DNA from: Aquilaria yunnanensis
Taxonomy: Eukaryota > Streptophyta > Magnoliopsida > Malvales > Thymelaeaceae
Length of the DNA stretch: 64,000 nucleotides
Direction of reading: 5' to 3'
Assembly: GCA_039654915.1 (NCBI GenBank)
Contig: CM077594.1
Span: forward strand, 89,418,893-89,482,892
The notes below the pieces were generated by a model, which had not been told where the DNA came from, made no database searches, and saw nothing but the letters and a program-made list of their open reading frames with translations. This document shows positions 53,525-64,000 of the stretch, in pieces (within the stretch, counting starts at the first letter, position 1; every line of letters begins with the position of its first letter). The translations under genes and the position numbers were made by a program.

Positions 53525-54509
53525 TCAAAATATTTCACTGAACCCTTTAATGAACCTTCTATAAAATCCTGCATGTCTAAAAAATAAGTAAATTTCCCTA
53601 ACTGTTTTTAGTGGAGATAATTGAGCAATGAGCTCAACCTTTTCCTCATCAATTTCAATTCCTTTAAAAGATACAACGTAACTTAAAGCAATCCCAGAAG
53701 TGATCACAATTTGGTACCAAACCTTTTTCTTTACATCTTTTTAAAACTTTTTCCAAGTTTTTAAGACAATTACCAAAAGAATTTCCATATACGATTTAAT
53801 TATCCATAAAAATTTCAAGATATTTTTCAACCATGTCACTAAAAATATTTAGCATACGTCTTTGAAATGTTACTGAGGCATTATACAATCCAAAAGGCAT
53901 GCATCTAAATGCAAAGGTTCCAAAAGGAAATGTGAATGTAGTTTTTTTCTTGGTCCTCAAGAGCTACTGAAATTTGATAATATCCTGAGCAATCATAAAA
54001 AAGTAATAAAAAGGATCTACCACTCTTTCTAAAATTTGATCCAAGAAAAGTAAGGAAAAATGATCTTTTCTGGTGACATTATTCAATTTTCTATAGTTAA
54101 TGCACATCCTGACTCACTCTTCTCATTTATTACCACTATAATGCCAATTGTTTTTTTGTATTACTTAGGTTAGACTAACTCGTTTGTTGTCAAAGATAGC
54201 GTAGATAATTTTCACATCAAGTAATTTAAGAACTTTATACCTTACTACTTCTTTCATGTGTGGATTGAGTCTCCTTTGATGTTGTTGGCATGATTTAGTA
54301 TTATCATCTAAATTTATTTTATGTATGCAAATTAAAGGATTAATATCCTTTATGTCCCTTAATGTCTTTCCAATTGTACTTTTATGCCTCTTAATTAACT
54401 CAATAAACTTATTTTCTTGCTCGAATGTGAAAGTAGATGAAATTATCACTGGATAAAAGGAAATTTCTCCAATGAATGCATACTTCAATTCTTTGAGCAG
54501 GGGTTTCAA
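53525..54509 (-). pseudogene. Reverse transcriptase remnant of pol
   Basis: The minus-strand frame from 54509 to 54165 holds LKYAFIGE, PVIISS, QQHQRRLNPHMKEVV and VLKLLDVKIIYAI, all landmarks preceding the RT palm in Athila/Tat elements. The catalytic box reads FMDN followed by a stop near 53795-53825, where FMDD is expected. Then GIEIDEEKVELIAQL and FFRHAGFYRRFIKGFS (53707 to 53525) match the RT-RNase H join. Confidence 0.85.
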
Positions 54510-54533
54510 CTCCAGTTTGGGTATTTTATCTTA

Positions 54534-54755
54534 CTCCCTCTGTCCCAAAAGTTTTGCTCCATTTGTTTTTGGCAATTAATCTATAATTTTTTATTTTCAA
54601 CATTTTAATATATAAATAAAAAATCTTTGCATATGAATGATAATTCAAGATATGCAGTTTCTAAATTTTTTTTTCTAACAAACAATAATACGAATAAAAT
54701 TTAGTCAAAATACAACAAAAAGTCAAATGTATCAAAATTTATGGGACGGATGGAG
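54534..54755. mobile_element. Stowaway MITE (222 bp) inserted in pol
   Basis: It begins CTCCCTCTGTCCCAAAAG and ends with the inverse of CTCCATCCGTCCCATAAA, with TA on both sides (54532-54533, 54756-54757). This is a textbook Stowaway signature. It lies between the protease and RT segments of the dead retrotransposon. Confidence 0.9.
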
Positions 54756-55003
54756 TATTATTTATCTTTGGGTTGTCCTAACTCTTCAATTTTTGGTTTT
54801 CAACATGTGTTTTCTTCTACCTATGAAGAATCAAGTAATGCACATATATTAATGGTATCCCGATCTATTTGCACACTTGATTCAAATGAATTAACTAGGC
54901 AATTTTCTAGATGATCAAAGATATTCCATTCTTGAATATAGTTTCCACAATAGCATCGATGATACAGACTTCCTCACTTTAATCTTCTTTTTCATGTGGT
55001 TAC

Positions 55004-55370
55004 TTGAGCAAGTTGAAAACATTTAGCTTTAATATCATATTCGCAAATGACAGCTTCATTAGTCCATTCCTACAATTAATTAAAGCGTTAGATGTTGCTA
55101 AAAATGGACGTCCCAAAATAATGGGTATTAAATTCTTACTTTTTACCGGTGGTGTATCCAAAACAATAAAACCCGCAGGATATATGAATTTATCAACTTA
55201 GACTAACACATCTTCAACAACTCCTCTAGGCAGTTTTACTGATCTTTGAATGAGTAAAAGAGTTACCTCAACTGGTTTTAACTCACTTAAACTTAATTTT
55301 TAGTAAACTGAATATAGAAGTATGTTTACACTAGCACCAAAATCAAGTAATACTTTCTCAATTTTATGTT
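55004..55370 (-). pseudogene. Aspartic protease remnant of pol
   Basis: Minus-strand LLDFGASVNILLYSVY (near 55310-55355) matches the retroelement aspartic protease active-site region, and ILGRPFLAT (near 55095-55125) is the conserved second motif. Stops separate them. Confidence 0.75.
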
Positions 55371-55749
55371 CTCCAATGAAACATGAATTTATTGGACAAC
55401 TAGAATCATTGTATTTTAAAGTAGTATTATTTTGAATAACAAAATTTACTTGCTTGGCTAAGAAGATTTTTTTTTTCATATTCAGTTTTCTTTTTAACAG
55501 TGTACAAATCCTTCAAAAATTTGGCATAAAAAAGTACCTATTTAATCGCATCTAACAAAAGGATATTGATATTTACCTGTTTGAAATATCAAGAATTTTA
55601 GAATTGTGATTCACCTTCTCAAGGATAGTTAATGCCTGAAGAAATAGAGGTGCAGCTGGAGATTCAATTTGTTATTTGCTTGGTATAGGTTCAACTCATT
55701 TTTTACTTTTAGAAGTTGACTTATCATTTCCTTCACAAGGATCATGAAT

Positions 55750-57660
55750 GAATTTTTCAATAACCTTACCGTTACGGAGTGTAATGATTGATTTCACTTG
55801 ATCCATGGTTTGACATTTGAGATTCAGTTGTAGGTGATAAGGAAATTGCCCTTTATCTTAAATGTTGAGTGCAAATTCAATTTTTACAAGAGTATCTCTC
55901 AAATCAGCCATGGTTTGACTTGTTTGATCATTGATGGACTCTTGCTTCTTAATGAATGAATGCAACGTATCTTCAATATTTTTCCTAAAAGGAGGAACAT
56001 AAGGTACATATCCTTGAGAATGTTGAAAATTCTATTGGGTGTGGGCAGGAAGTTGTGACAATTATGCATGATTATCACCTCTCCAACTAAAGTTTAGATG
56101 ATTCCTCCACCCAGAATTATAAGTCTATGAGTACGGATTTTAGGTTGGCTTCTCGAAGTTATTTAAAGTATTTAATTGTTCATTGAGGCATTCTTTGAAA
56201 AAATGTAAGGTTTAGCAATTGCTAGTGGAATGGTCATTGGTCTTACAAATATGACAAACAACTTTTTCAACAGATTTCAATTGACCAATTTTCTTTATTT
56301 TTAATGCCTCAACCTTTTTATCTAAAGATAAAAATTTTGCTTGAAGATCATTATCCTCCTTAAGATGATATATGCTCCACTAAATGCAGTGAATTGAGTT
56401 TTACCTTGAGCCTCGTAGTTACCGGCAGAGTCTTAATTTTGTACATTATTTGCTAGCAAGTCTAGGGAATTTATTACTACATCAAGATCTTTCTCCTCAA
56501 ATATTCTATTGCATATTAATTGTATTATGTCTTTCCCTAGATGTCAGACTTTTACAAAAATGTGAGACTATTCTCCATGTCTCAAAACCATGGTGTGAGC
56601 ATATGTTAAGTAAATCTTTGAATCTATCCCAACACTGGTGAAAGTTTCTCCTGATTCTTGTGTAAAAGTGGTGATTTGCCTTTTGAAAGAATTTATTCTG
56701 TGGGCAAGAAATATATTTTTATTCGGTGGCTGGTGTGGTTGGGAGGTTTGCAAAGATCGTAGTAGGTTTGCACTGATTTAGTAATGCTAGTTGTTTTATT
56801 CAGCAAAAAGAAAATATTAACGACTGATTTGGGCTAACAAAAAAAAATTAGTGGTTTATTTGCTATTTTTATCTTTTCTTTTTTATTTTTTCCCTTTTTT
56901 GGGTGGTGAATTAAACCTAACAATGTTTAGTAGACTGGTGAATTCAATTCAGGTGGGAGGACTTTTCTTGCTCCCTCACCTAATTTGTCATTAATTAATT
57001 TCCATTCTTTTTTATTATTTGTAAAATCATTTTAAAGTAAAATTTTAGGCAGTACAAACTAAAAGGGATATGGATCAAGTTCTCCACTCTCGCATCCACC
57101 CCTGGGTCATGTTATGCCTCAATTCAATTTACAAATAAAATAAAAAAGTTGATGTTTTAAGAGTTGCAACATAAGTATAACAAATTCTCTTTTTTTGTTG
57201 GTAAATATGTATTAAGGAACAAAAGAGCCCATTAAGTAAGAGTACAACCATCTAGCATAACAAATTCTCATGAACTCCAATATGTTGTGGTTCTTGTTAA
57301 AATGTTGCAATTCATCCCACAAATTAACGGAGCCTGACATTTGATTCTATAGCTATTTTTTAGCTTTATCTTTTAAAGAAAAAAGAAAAAGCTTAAGTCT
57401 GATAGTGTTCATATTATAATTTAGGTTATTATATGTGTGACAAACTTCCTGAAATTTTCTCAAATGTAAATACAGATTTTCAGAATCAAAGCTATGAAAA
57501 GTTGGTAAAAGTTGAATGATACCTGACATAAAGTTGAAGTGAAATGCATCAAGAGGAAAAATTAGACATGATGGTGCACTATTTCTTATATGGTTCATGT
57601 GTTTTCTAAGGGTCTTAGGCCGATCTTAATCATTATATAGAGAAAGATTATCCTCTTAAT
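55750..57660 (-). pseudogene. gag remnant
   Basis: Minus-strand fragments match plant Ty3/gypsy gag: ENLYLHLRKFQEVCHTYNN...IRLKLFLFSLKDKAKK (57598 to 57353), a following block including RQITTFTQESGETF (56753 to 56568), and a CCHC zinc knuckle CHICKTNDHSTSNC near 56206-56266 that runs into a stop. Frames are broken between them. Confidence 0.75.
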
Positions 57661-57994
57661 CATTAATGTGTTCAACCATATTTGAAGAAAATGAATATTC
57701 TTTTACTAGTCTATCACTTAATGTACGTGACCAAGCTTTCATATATATGCAAAACAATAACAAGGAAAATCTGTATGATTATCAAAAAAGGTGGGAGGTT
57801 TAACCTTTCATTCAACAATAATAAAAAAAACAAAATAAATAGAAAATTAGATAAAAAAAACATAAACTTGTACATTAATTATACTTCCCCATCAACAACT
57901 CCAAAAACTTGCAGCACTTTAGCAATTATAATCCAAATGTTGGTTGTCATAAATGGTAAAATCTCGGGAGTCCAAGTGTCAAACCACAGAAAAG

Positions 57995-59559
57995 TGAATT
58001 AAGAAATAAAAATTATAGATTTTTTAACAATTTTTAACAATGAAAGTATTTGTGCAAGGTGTGAACATGTTTCGATTAAAAGTCAATTTCAAGGAAATAG
58101 CTAAAGTTATGGGTTTCATTTTTTATATATCACTTATAGTTAATTTTAGCTCACCTTATCACTCGATTGAGATCCACATATAAATGAGGTCCTAATTAGT
58201 GAATTTAATAATCAAATTTTATAAACATTAGACATAAATTGGTATTAGCTTTCATGGATCTATCAACATCAACACTTGCAAATGAATTCAAGTATCCATC
58301 ATGTCAATCTTTGTTCACAATAATTCAAGATTCCAACATAGCCAACAAAGCCATGATCTATAGAATCAATCAAATAGCTTTTGTGTCAATGATCAACTAT
58401 GAGAAATCAAGACTCTCACTTAACAAAAAGGGTAGCTAAATTGATTAAGAAAGTAAGTGCCAATAACGTTATGGTCTATTTAATTATCCATAATCTTTAT
58501 ACAAAAAATTTCACCCTTTCACCTTAACAAAAGAAAAATTAGTTAAACATTATAAAAGTAAACAACATGTATAAAGATGAAATAAACATAGATTGAAAAA
58601 TCAATGTAAGAACAAGAAGAAAGCACATTGAACAAAGCTTCAAGATTGAAATACAAGAACAATATAAAAAAAGGAAGACTAACTTTGATACAAGAATTCT
58701 AAATTTATCTAGGAACTAGCTTCATTTCATCCTCCACAAGCTACCTATTTTTAGAGCCTTGGGGCATGTGAAATAGTAAAAGATAGATTAATACAAATCA
58801 ATAAAGGCGACCTAAATTTCTTCTATTTTTTTGATCACCGTATACATAGACTCAGCTTTTCCTCAAAGCACAAGATTTGTAGATCTCTTCTTTAACTTCA
58901 AAATGATAGTTTAATCATTCAAAATCAATATCTATAGCTCAAGTTATGATTTTTCTACCGAAACTGCTATTCAATGCATTACAGAACAGATGGTTTCATT
59001 TATAACTAGATTTCGGCAATAAAAGCAATTAAAATGTTATTGGTATATAAAGTAGATTGAAGATCTATGTGTTGGATTTTAGATGGCTTTGAAATCACTA
59101 AATTCCTACATCCACAGCTCCTAATATGATTTTTCTCATGAATGATTGCCAAGCGAGCAAATGTCAAAACTAATTTTATTTGCAATTCAAATTTGGCCTT
59201 CTATATCTCTCAATTGGGTTGGACCATGAATCGAATATTATAGGCGATTAAAGCCCGATCATGGGTCTAATATTTGTGAGATATAATGATTTCATCATCC
59301 TAGATAAAAAGTAGTTATTTAGCATATTTTGTAAAAATGGATGAGTAGTAACTCACATATGAATAGTAAATATGCCTATGAACAATAGCCACTGTATGAA
59401 CAATGAAATGTGGTGAACAATAACCCTATGTATGAACAGTATATACGAGTGAATAGTAACCTGATAGAATAATTACTTATATTAGAGAAATTAATCAAAC
59501 GTAAAGTGTACAATGATGATTTAAACATTTAATAACTATATACTTATGAGTATATATCA
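57995..59559 (-). repeat. 5' LTR of the Athila-type element (1565 bp)
   Basis: It is a direct repeat of 46564-48141. Shared anchors include TTTCGATTAAAA, TTTCAAGGAAATA, ATTTTTCTACCGAAACTGCT, TTTCGGCAATAAAA and AAACATTTAATAA. It is in 5' position because gag follows it on the minus strand. Confidence 0.85.
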
Positions 59560-60900
59560 ATATTAGTTCAAGGATGAAGGATGCTAATTATCCTATATAT
59601 ACACACGCAGGGGACAAACTCACACAATAGTTTTAAGTTATTATGAACCTTGTTTAATTTTTTTAAAACTTATTGACTCATTTTTCAATATAAAATGCTT
59701 TAGGAACTATTTAATCACATTCTATTATTTGGAATTTTATTGTATTGACATCTTTTAAATCCTTATTAAGTTATTATTGGTCTTTATCTTTCTTTTTTAC
59801 CATTTTAAACATAATGCTACCTGTAAAGCACAATAATGAGTTTATAGAATATTCTTTGCTCACATGAACTATCAATTTAATGATTTATATAATGAGGCTC
59901 TTTATGGGGTATAGAGGTTATTTATTGTTAGTAATTAGAATGGTTTGTTACTAATTTTATTACAATTAGTTATTATTTTATTTAATGTAGTAGTTACTAA
60001 TATTTATTAGAAAAATAAATTTGTACATTTATTATGCCAAATTTACATATTGATTATGCAATTCAATCTTTTTAATCACAATTAATTAACATTGTAATTA
60101 CTAAACAAATGAGTATAAAACACATCATAAAGAGCTTGTTAGTCATAGGAAGAAACAAAAAAGAAGTCCTTTACGCCTATGTGATGCTCAAATCACTAGG
60201 TTGTTGATGTAACTTCAGTAACTCTAATTGTATTTGTAATAATTTTATTCTTTTATTCTATTTTTTTTTTATTTTTTTAACAAAAAAATCATACTATCTT
60301 GTACTTCAATCTTACTTTATATGCACTTTCCATATTTAAAGTTCACAGCATCATTTCTAAGGGATTATATTTTGATGTGATGAAGTAGAATAATCCAATT
60401 GGACAATGATCAATTGGTTGGTTTTCAGTTAGTAAGACCATTGACCTATTAGAGGCTTGGCGCAAGGAAAGTTGGGGATCGACACACTTGGAGCTAAAGA
60501 TTTGCAATTAGAGTGAATTTATTTTAACTTAAATTAAAAATTATATTTTCAATAGATTATTATACTTATATAATATTAACTTTTAAATAAATTTAGTTCC
60601 TGAAAAAAAAGATATAAAAATAATAATAAGTCAATTTATAGTACATTTTCACAATTTCCTTTACCTGTTATGGATGGGTAGAATTAGATTTGGATCATGT
60701 TAAAAGAATAAATGTTGTATTTGGAAATCTAAAAGAAATTCATAATTTCAAATTTATTAATATTTTGTTAAATAATTCTATCTTTATAAATTTGTTGGCT
60801 TAGATTCAGTTTATTGCAATTAATTAGTACTGTTGCCACTTTCGTTTAATACGTACTATTTCTCCCTTCCTACAAACAGACGCACACATATGTATGCCTA

Positions 60901-60919
60901 TGTGTGTGTGTGTGTGTGT
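60901..60919. repeat. (TG)n microsatellite
   Basis: Nine and a half TG units followed by TATATA. Confidence 0.9.
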
Positions 60920-63177
60920 ATATATGAATAATGCTAGCAAGTGCTATAAATATTTGTACAAAACTATTTCAATTAAGATGATGGGACAAAATAATTGAAC
61001 AAGAATTGTATGTAAAATCCATTTATTGTCAATAATTCAATAAAATTCACTTTTATAGCATTTGTTGAAGGTGTAGCGCTATGAATTAAGTGTAAAAACA
61101 TTACAAACATTTAAATTTTATTAAATGTGTAAAATATACTTTATTGTCAATATTTCACATGCTATTATTATTATTATTATTACGTAATTATATATCCACA
61201 CACACAAAATTAGAGTATATAAATTATTAACCCATACATTTTACAGGCAAAAGAACTAGTAAAACATGAAAGGAGAAGGGAGTGTGGATCCGTGACAGGT
61301 GTTCTAGAAGTGGTGGTATAATGCCAATTTTGGTCCTCAATTTTTTCTTTTGTTTTGCATAGACTCCCGTATTTTCAAAGCTACGGTTATGGAATAGCTA
61401 GAATCTGGACATGTGTCACACAACTTTCGGCTTAAGCCCAATTAAAGGCATCAACTTGTTTGTTTGTTTCACTTAGACTCTCAAACATTTCAAACTTACA
61501 GTTACATCCCTTTAGAAAACCTCAGATATTGGCCATTTTTTATGCCTTGTTTCTATTGTTTAACTCTTTTTCAATTTGTTCTTTGGCACGGTATTAAAAG
61601 AGGCTTAAGTTAGATAATTGTTAGACCAAGTTTCGAGGTTTTACATGGTCTTACGTGTAAAGGGGAAGAAACTCAAGTGTGAACAAGACATCAAACTTTT
61701 AGTTTTTGAGTTAATCCCAATAGAAGACCTCAACATGTTCTTTTGTTGCATCCAAACTCCCAGACATTCCTAAAATTGCAGTTTATTCTATAAAATAAAC
61801 TTTTGGCTAGCCATGTGCCTATCATTCGTCGCTAGTGCATCACTTTCCAGTTAGTCACCTGATTTGCCTATCATAAGTATGTTTATGTGTTTCTAATATT
61901 CTTTATTTCAAAATTTCTGACAAAATCGAGTGAATGCGTTTTCGGTATTGGGTATTTGATTTTTCTAAAATCTGTCAATCCAAGTTGCAAATCTTAAAGG
62001 GTTTGAATTTGAGTCGCTGTAAACACCAAAGCAAGACGCATAGGGTGATTCAAGTTTGAAGATGAAGAGGCCGCATCACAGGAATAAAAAATATTGGGGA
62101 GTGAGATAGATGTTATAGGGAAATGGGCAGTAGAGATCTGGGGCTTGGACTGGGTGACTGTGATCTGGGGAAAAAAAAACAGAGGAAAAAAAAAATTTGC
62201 TGCTACCTAGCGTAGTAGGGTGGTAGAAGTTTTATTTGACTTAGAACAAATATAGAGTTAGTCCTCCTTTTGAGTGACGTTCCTTTGTAACCTCATGATT
62301 TTAACTTGACACACAAGTCAATGCTCAATCATATATGCATGTTACACAAAGGTGTAGAATTCCATTTATGCTTCTTCAAAATTGTTTCAAATTTTTATAA
62401 AGATCAGGGTTTAATTCCTTTATTAATAAGATAAAGATTTAGAAAAATATTTGTTTCTGTCCATACACCGTAAAAAATATTTAGCTTTTCTACTCTGGGT
62501 TTTGGTATTACCGTGACAAAAAACACATTATGTGAGTTGAAATATGTGTTTATGTATGTATCTATCCATCCATAATATTTATATGTATATATCATCTACG
62601 ATATTTATGATAAGTTTAGATACGTTGAGACTTTTACATAGAATTTTTTAACGTTAAACTAATTATGTAATATTAAAACTCAGTGTTGCATAATTAAATA
62701 TATCATAAATTCTCTATATCATTATATGAAAACCAATACCCGTAGCAAAGTGCAAATACTCTCACTAGTGAATTTGGAAGGAAAAATGACCTCTCATATC
62801 CTTTCACAACAAAATAATGGCTCATTTTAATCTCATAAGCTGGGCAACACTATACTATCTATAAAATTGCTGCAGAAACACATTTTCAGCAGCTAAAATC
62901 GAAATGAATATGATTTTGGCTGTCACAATTACTCCTTGGTCATTAATAGTATTTATTTTGGTATATATTGATTGTTTTTTTTTTGAAATTGTGTGGTTAT
63001 CAAAACCTTACATTTTAAGAAGTTTGAAAAATGTAAATATTTTTTTATTAATTTTTATTTTCTAGGATGAATAAGCTAAAAAATTTATACAAATTGATTT
63101 CAGATAAATTTGGTTTTGGAGAAAGAAATGAAAATAAAACACAATAATGCATTATGATTATTAAAATTTTCACTATT

Positions 63178-63680
63178 CATCTAAGATGCAAATCACTGTA
63201 GATGCCTAGTTCCGTTAATTTTTTCCTTTTGCGTTTTCCTAGGTAAAGGTCTAACCCCTTTTTTGGCTCTCAAAGATTTTACTTCTTCTTCATTGGTCCC
63301 TAAATTTTTCCATTTGATTACCAAGCCTCGAGAGATAGAACGAAGGCAATGGGAGGGCCATCAAATCCTTAAATTTGGGGTCTAAAGTTGCGAAAGAGAA
63401 AAAAAAAACAAAGACTTTCTCTAGGCTTTGTATATTTTCACACTTTTTATTAAAATCAGTTTTACTCTCTAAGCTATCAATTTTTTTTCATTTCAATCTC
63501 AAATTATAACTATATTCGAAAATGTAATGAGGTTTTTAATATCTATCTATGATGCAAAACACTGTAGATGAACAGTTCAGCTTTTTTTTTTTTTTTGGCT
63601 TTTTCCTATGTAATGGTCTAACTCTTTTTCCAACATTTATAGATTTTATGTCTTCTATCTCAACCCCTAAATTTATTTAT
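63178..63680. repeat. Diverged direct repeat pair, spacing about 363 bp
   Basis: The segments 63178-63310 and 63541-63680 share ATGCAAA-CACTGTAGATG, TTTTTCCTA-GTAA-GGTCTAAC, AGATTTTA-TTCTTC and CCCTAAATTT blocks in the same order. They could be two units of a larger repeat or two related insertions. Confidence 0.55.
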
Positions 63681-64000
63681 ATACCCAGCGTTGTCACAAG
63701 ATTTCAAATCATACTGAGTACTATAAAATAACTTATATTTCAACGCTAAACGTTTTAGGGACTAATAAACAATAAACATTTTATGTCCATTGAATCAAAT
63801 CCTCATCGAGAATAACCTACATAATTCAGTAATGGAGTTAGTTGATTTCATGATAGCCACCCGTAGCTTTAGATTGTTACTAGAGAACACCAAATGCGTG
63901 ATAATGAAACATCTTAAAAACAACCATTCTTCAAAATAGAAGGTAAAAACTAATTATGTCCACTGTAGTTTCATTTGCATAAGTTCAAAACAGGGCAATG

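Larger units (their letters stand above)
46564..59559 (-). mobile_element. Nearly full-length degenerate Athila/Tat-type Ty3/gypsy retrotransposon
   Basis: Two long direct repeats (46564-48141 and 57995-59559) bracket gag, protease, RT and integrase remnants in Ty3/gypsy order on the minus strand. On that strand the LTRs begin TGATGAAC / TGATATAT and end CTTAATTTA / CTTAATTCA. A purine tract GTTGGGGGGCA abuts the 3' LTR at 48142-48152. LTRs are visibly diverged, coding regions carry many stops, and a Stowaway and a hAT MITE sit inside, so the insertion is old. Outer flanks (TGAAG and ATATT) do not match, so the 5-bp duplication is lost or the ends are misplaced. A LOG-like host gene copy lies between pol and the 3' LTR. 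Confidence 0.85.
59560..64000. other. AT-rich intergenic DNA, no recognisable gene
   Basis: I see no coding region. A MITE-family fragment related to 22159-22501 may lie near 60520-60645. The interval contains a TG microsatellite at 60901-60919 and a direct repeat at 63178-63310 / 63541-63680. Frames at 62404-62595 and 63549-63731 are short and featureless. Confidence 0.4.

Overview
The window is nuclear DNA from a flowering plant, most likely a dicot. It has AT-rich intergenic DNA, split genes with GT/AG introns, a mitochondrial chaperonin with plant features, and dense nested transposons (Ty3/gypsy LTR elements, Helitron, MULE, hAT, Stowaway, CACTA-like, SINE-like). I cannot name the species. 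There are no bacterial operons, CRISPR arrays or defence systems.

The left 26 kb is gene-rich and all three confident genes lie on the minus strand. (1) A 12-exon SERINC/TMS-family membrane protein gene, coding span 1007-5931, 405 aa. (2) A 17-exon mitochondrial chaperonin-60 gene, coding span 11095-16128, 574 aa. (3) A 4-exon F-box gene, coding span 23026-26004, 248 aa. For each, every exon was joined by hand and all intron phases close. Between them lie small elements: a Ty3/gypsy tail with LTR (7.3-8.3 kb), a CACTA-like repeat region (8.3-9.9 kb), a MULE-type inverted-repeat element with a perfect 10-bp target duplication (16647-17163), a longer inverted-repeat element, and two copies of one MITE (21.1-22.5 kb).

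From 26 kb rightward almost everything is transposon-derived. In order: a hAT MITE with a perfect 8-bp duplication (26356-26881); a solo LTR with a 5-bp duplication and an internal 82-bp tandem repeat (27066-28476); uncharacterised repeat DNA; a decayed Helitron on the minus strand (RPA-like fragment at 31.8-32.1 kb, Rep/helicase at 32.9-36.4 kb with a duplicated helicase segment); a Ty3/gypsy tail with LTR (38.75-39.85 kb); a coiled-coil gene fragment (39.8-40.3 kb); inverted-repeat elements at 41.9-46.5 kb, one holding a head-to-head pair of tRNA-like SINE modules; and a nearly full-length, dead Athila/Tat-type Ty3/gypsy element on the minus strand (46564-59559). That element has two LTRs, gag, protease, RT and integrase remnants, and is interrupted by a Stowaway MITE and a hAT MITE.

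The most notable observation is an intronless, broken copy of a plant LONELY GUY (LOG)-type cytokinin-activating enzyme gene. It lies in sense orientation between pol and the 3' LTR of the Athila-type element, where related elements may carry an env-like ORF. This looks like host-gene capture by a retrotransposon. The last 4.4 kb holds no recognisable gene.
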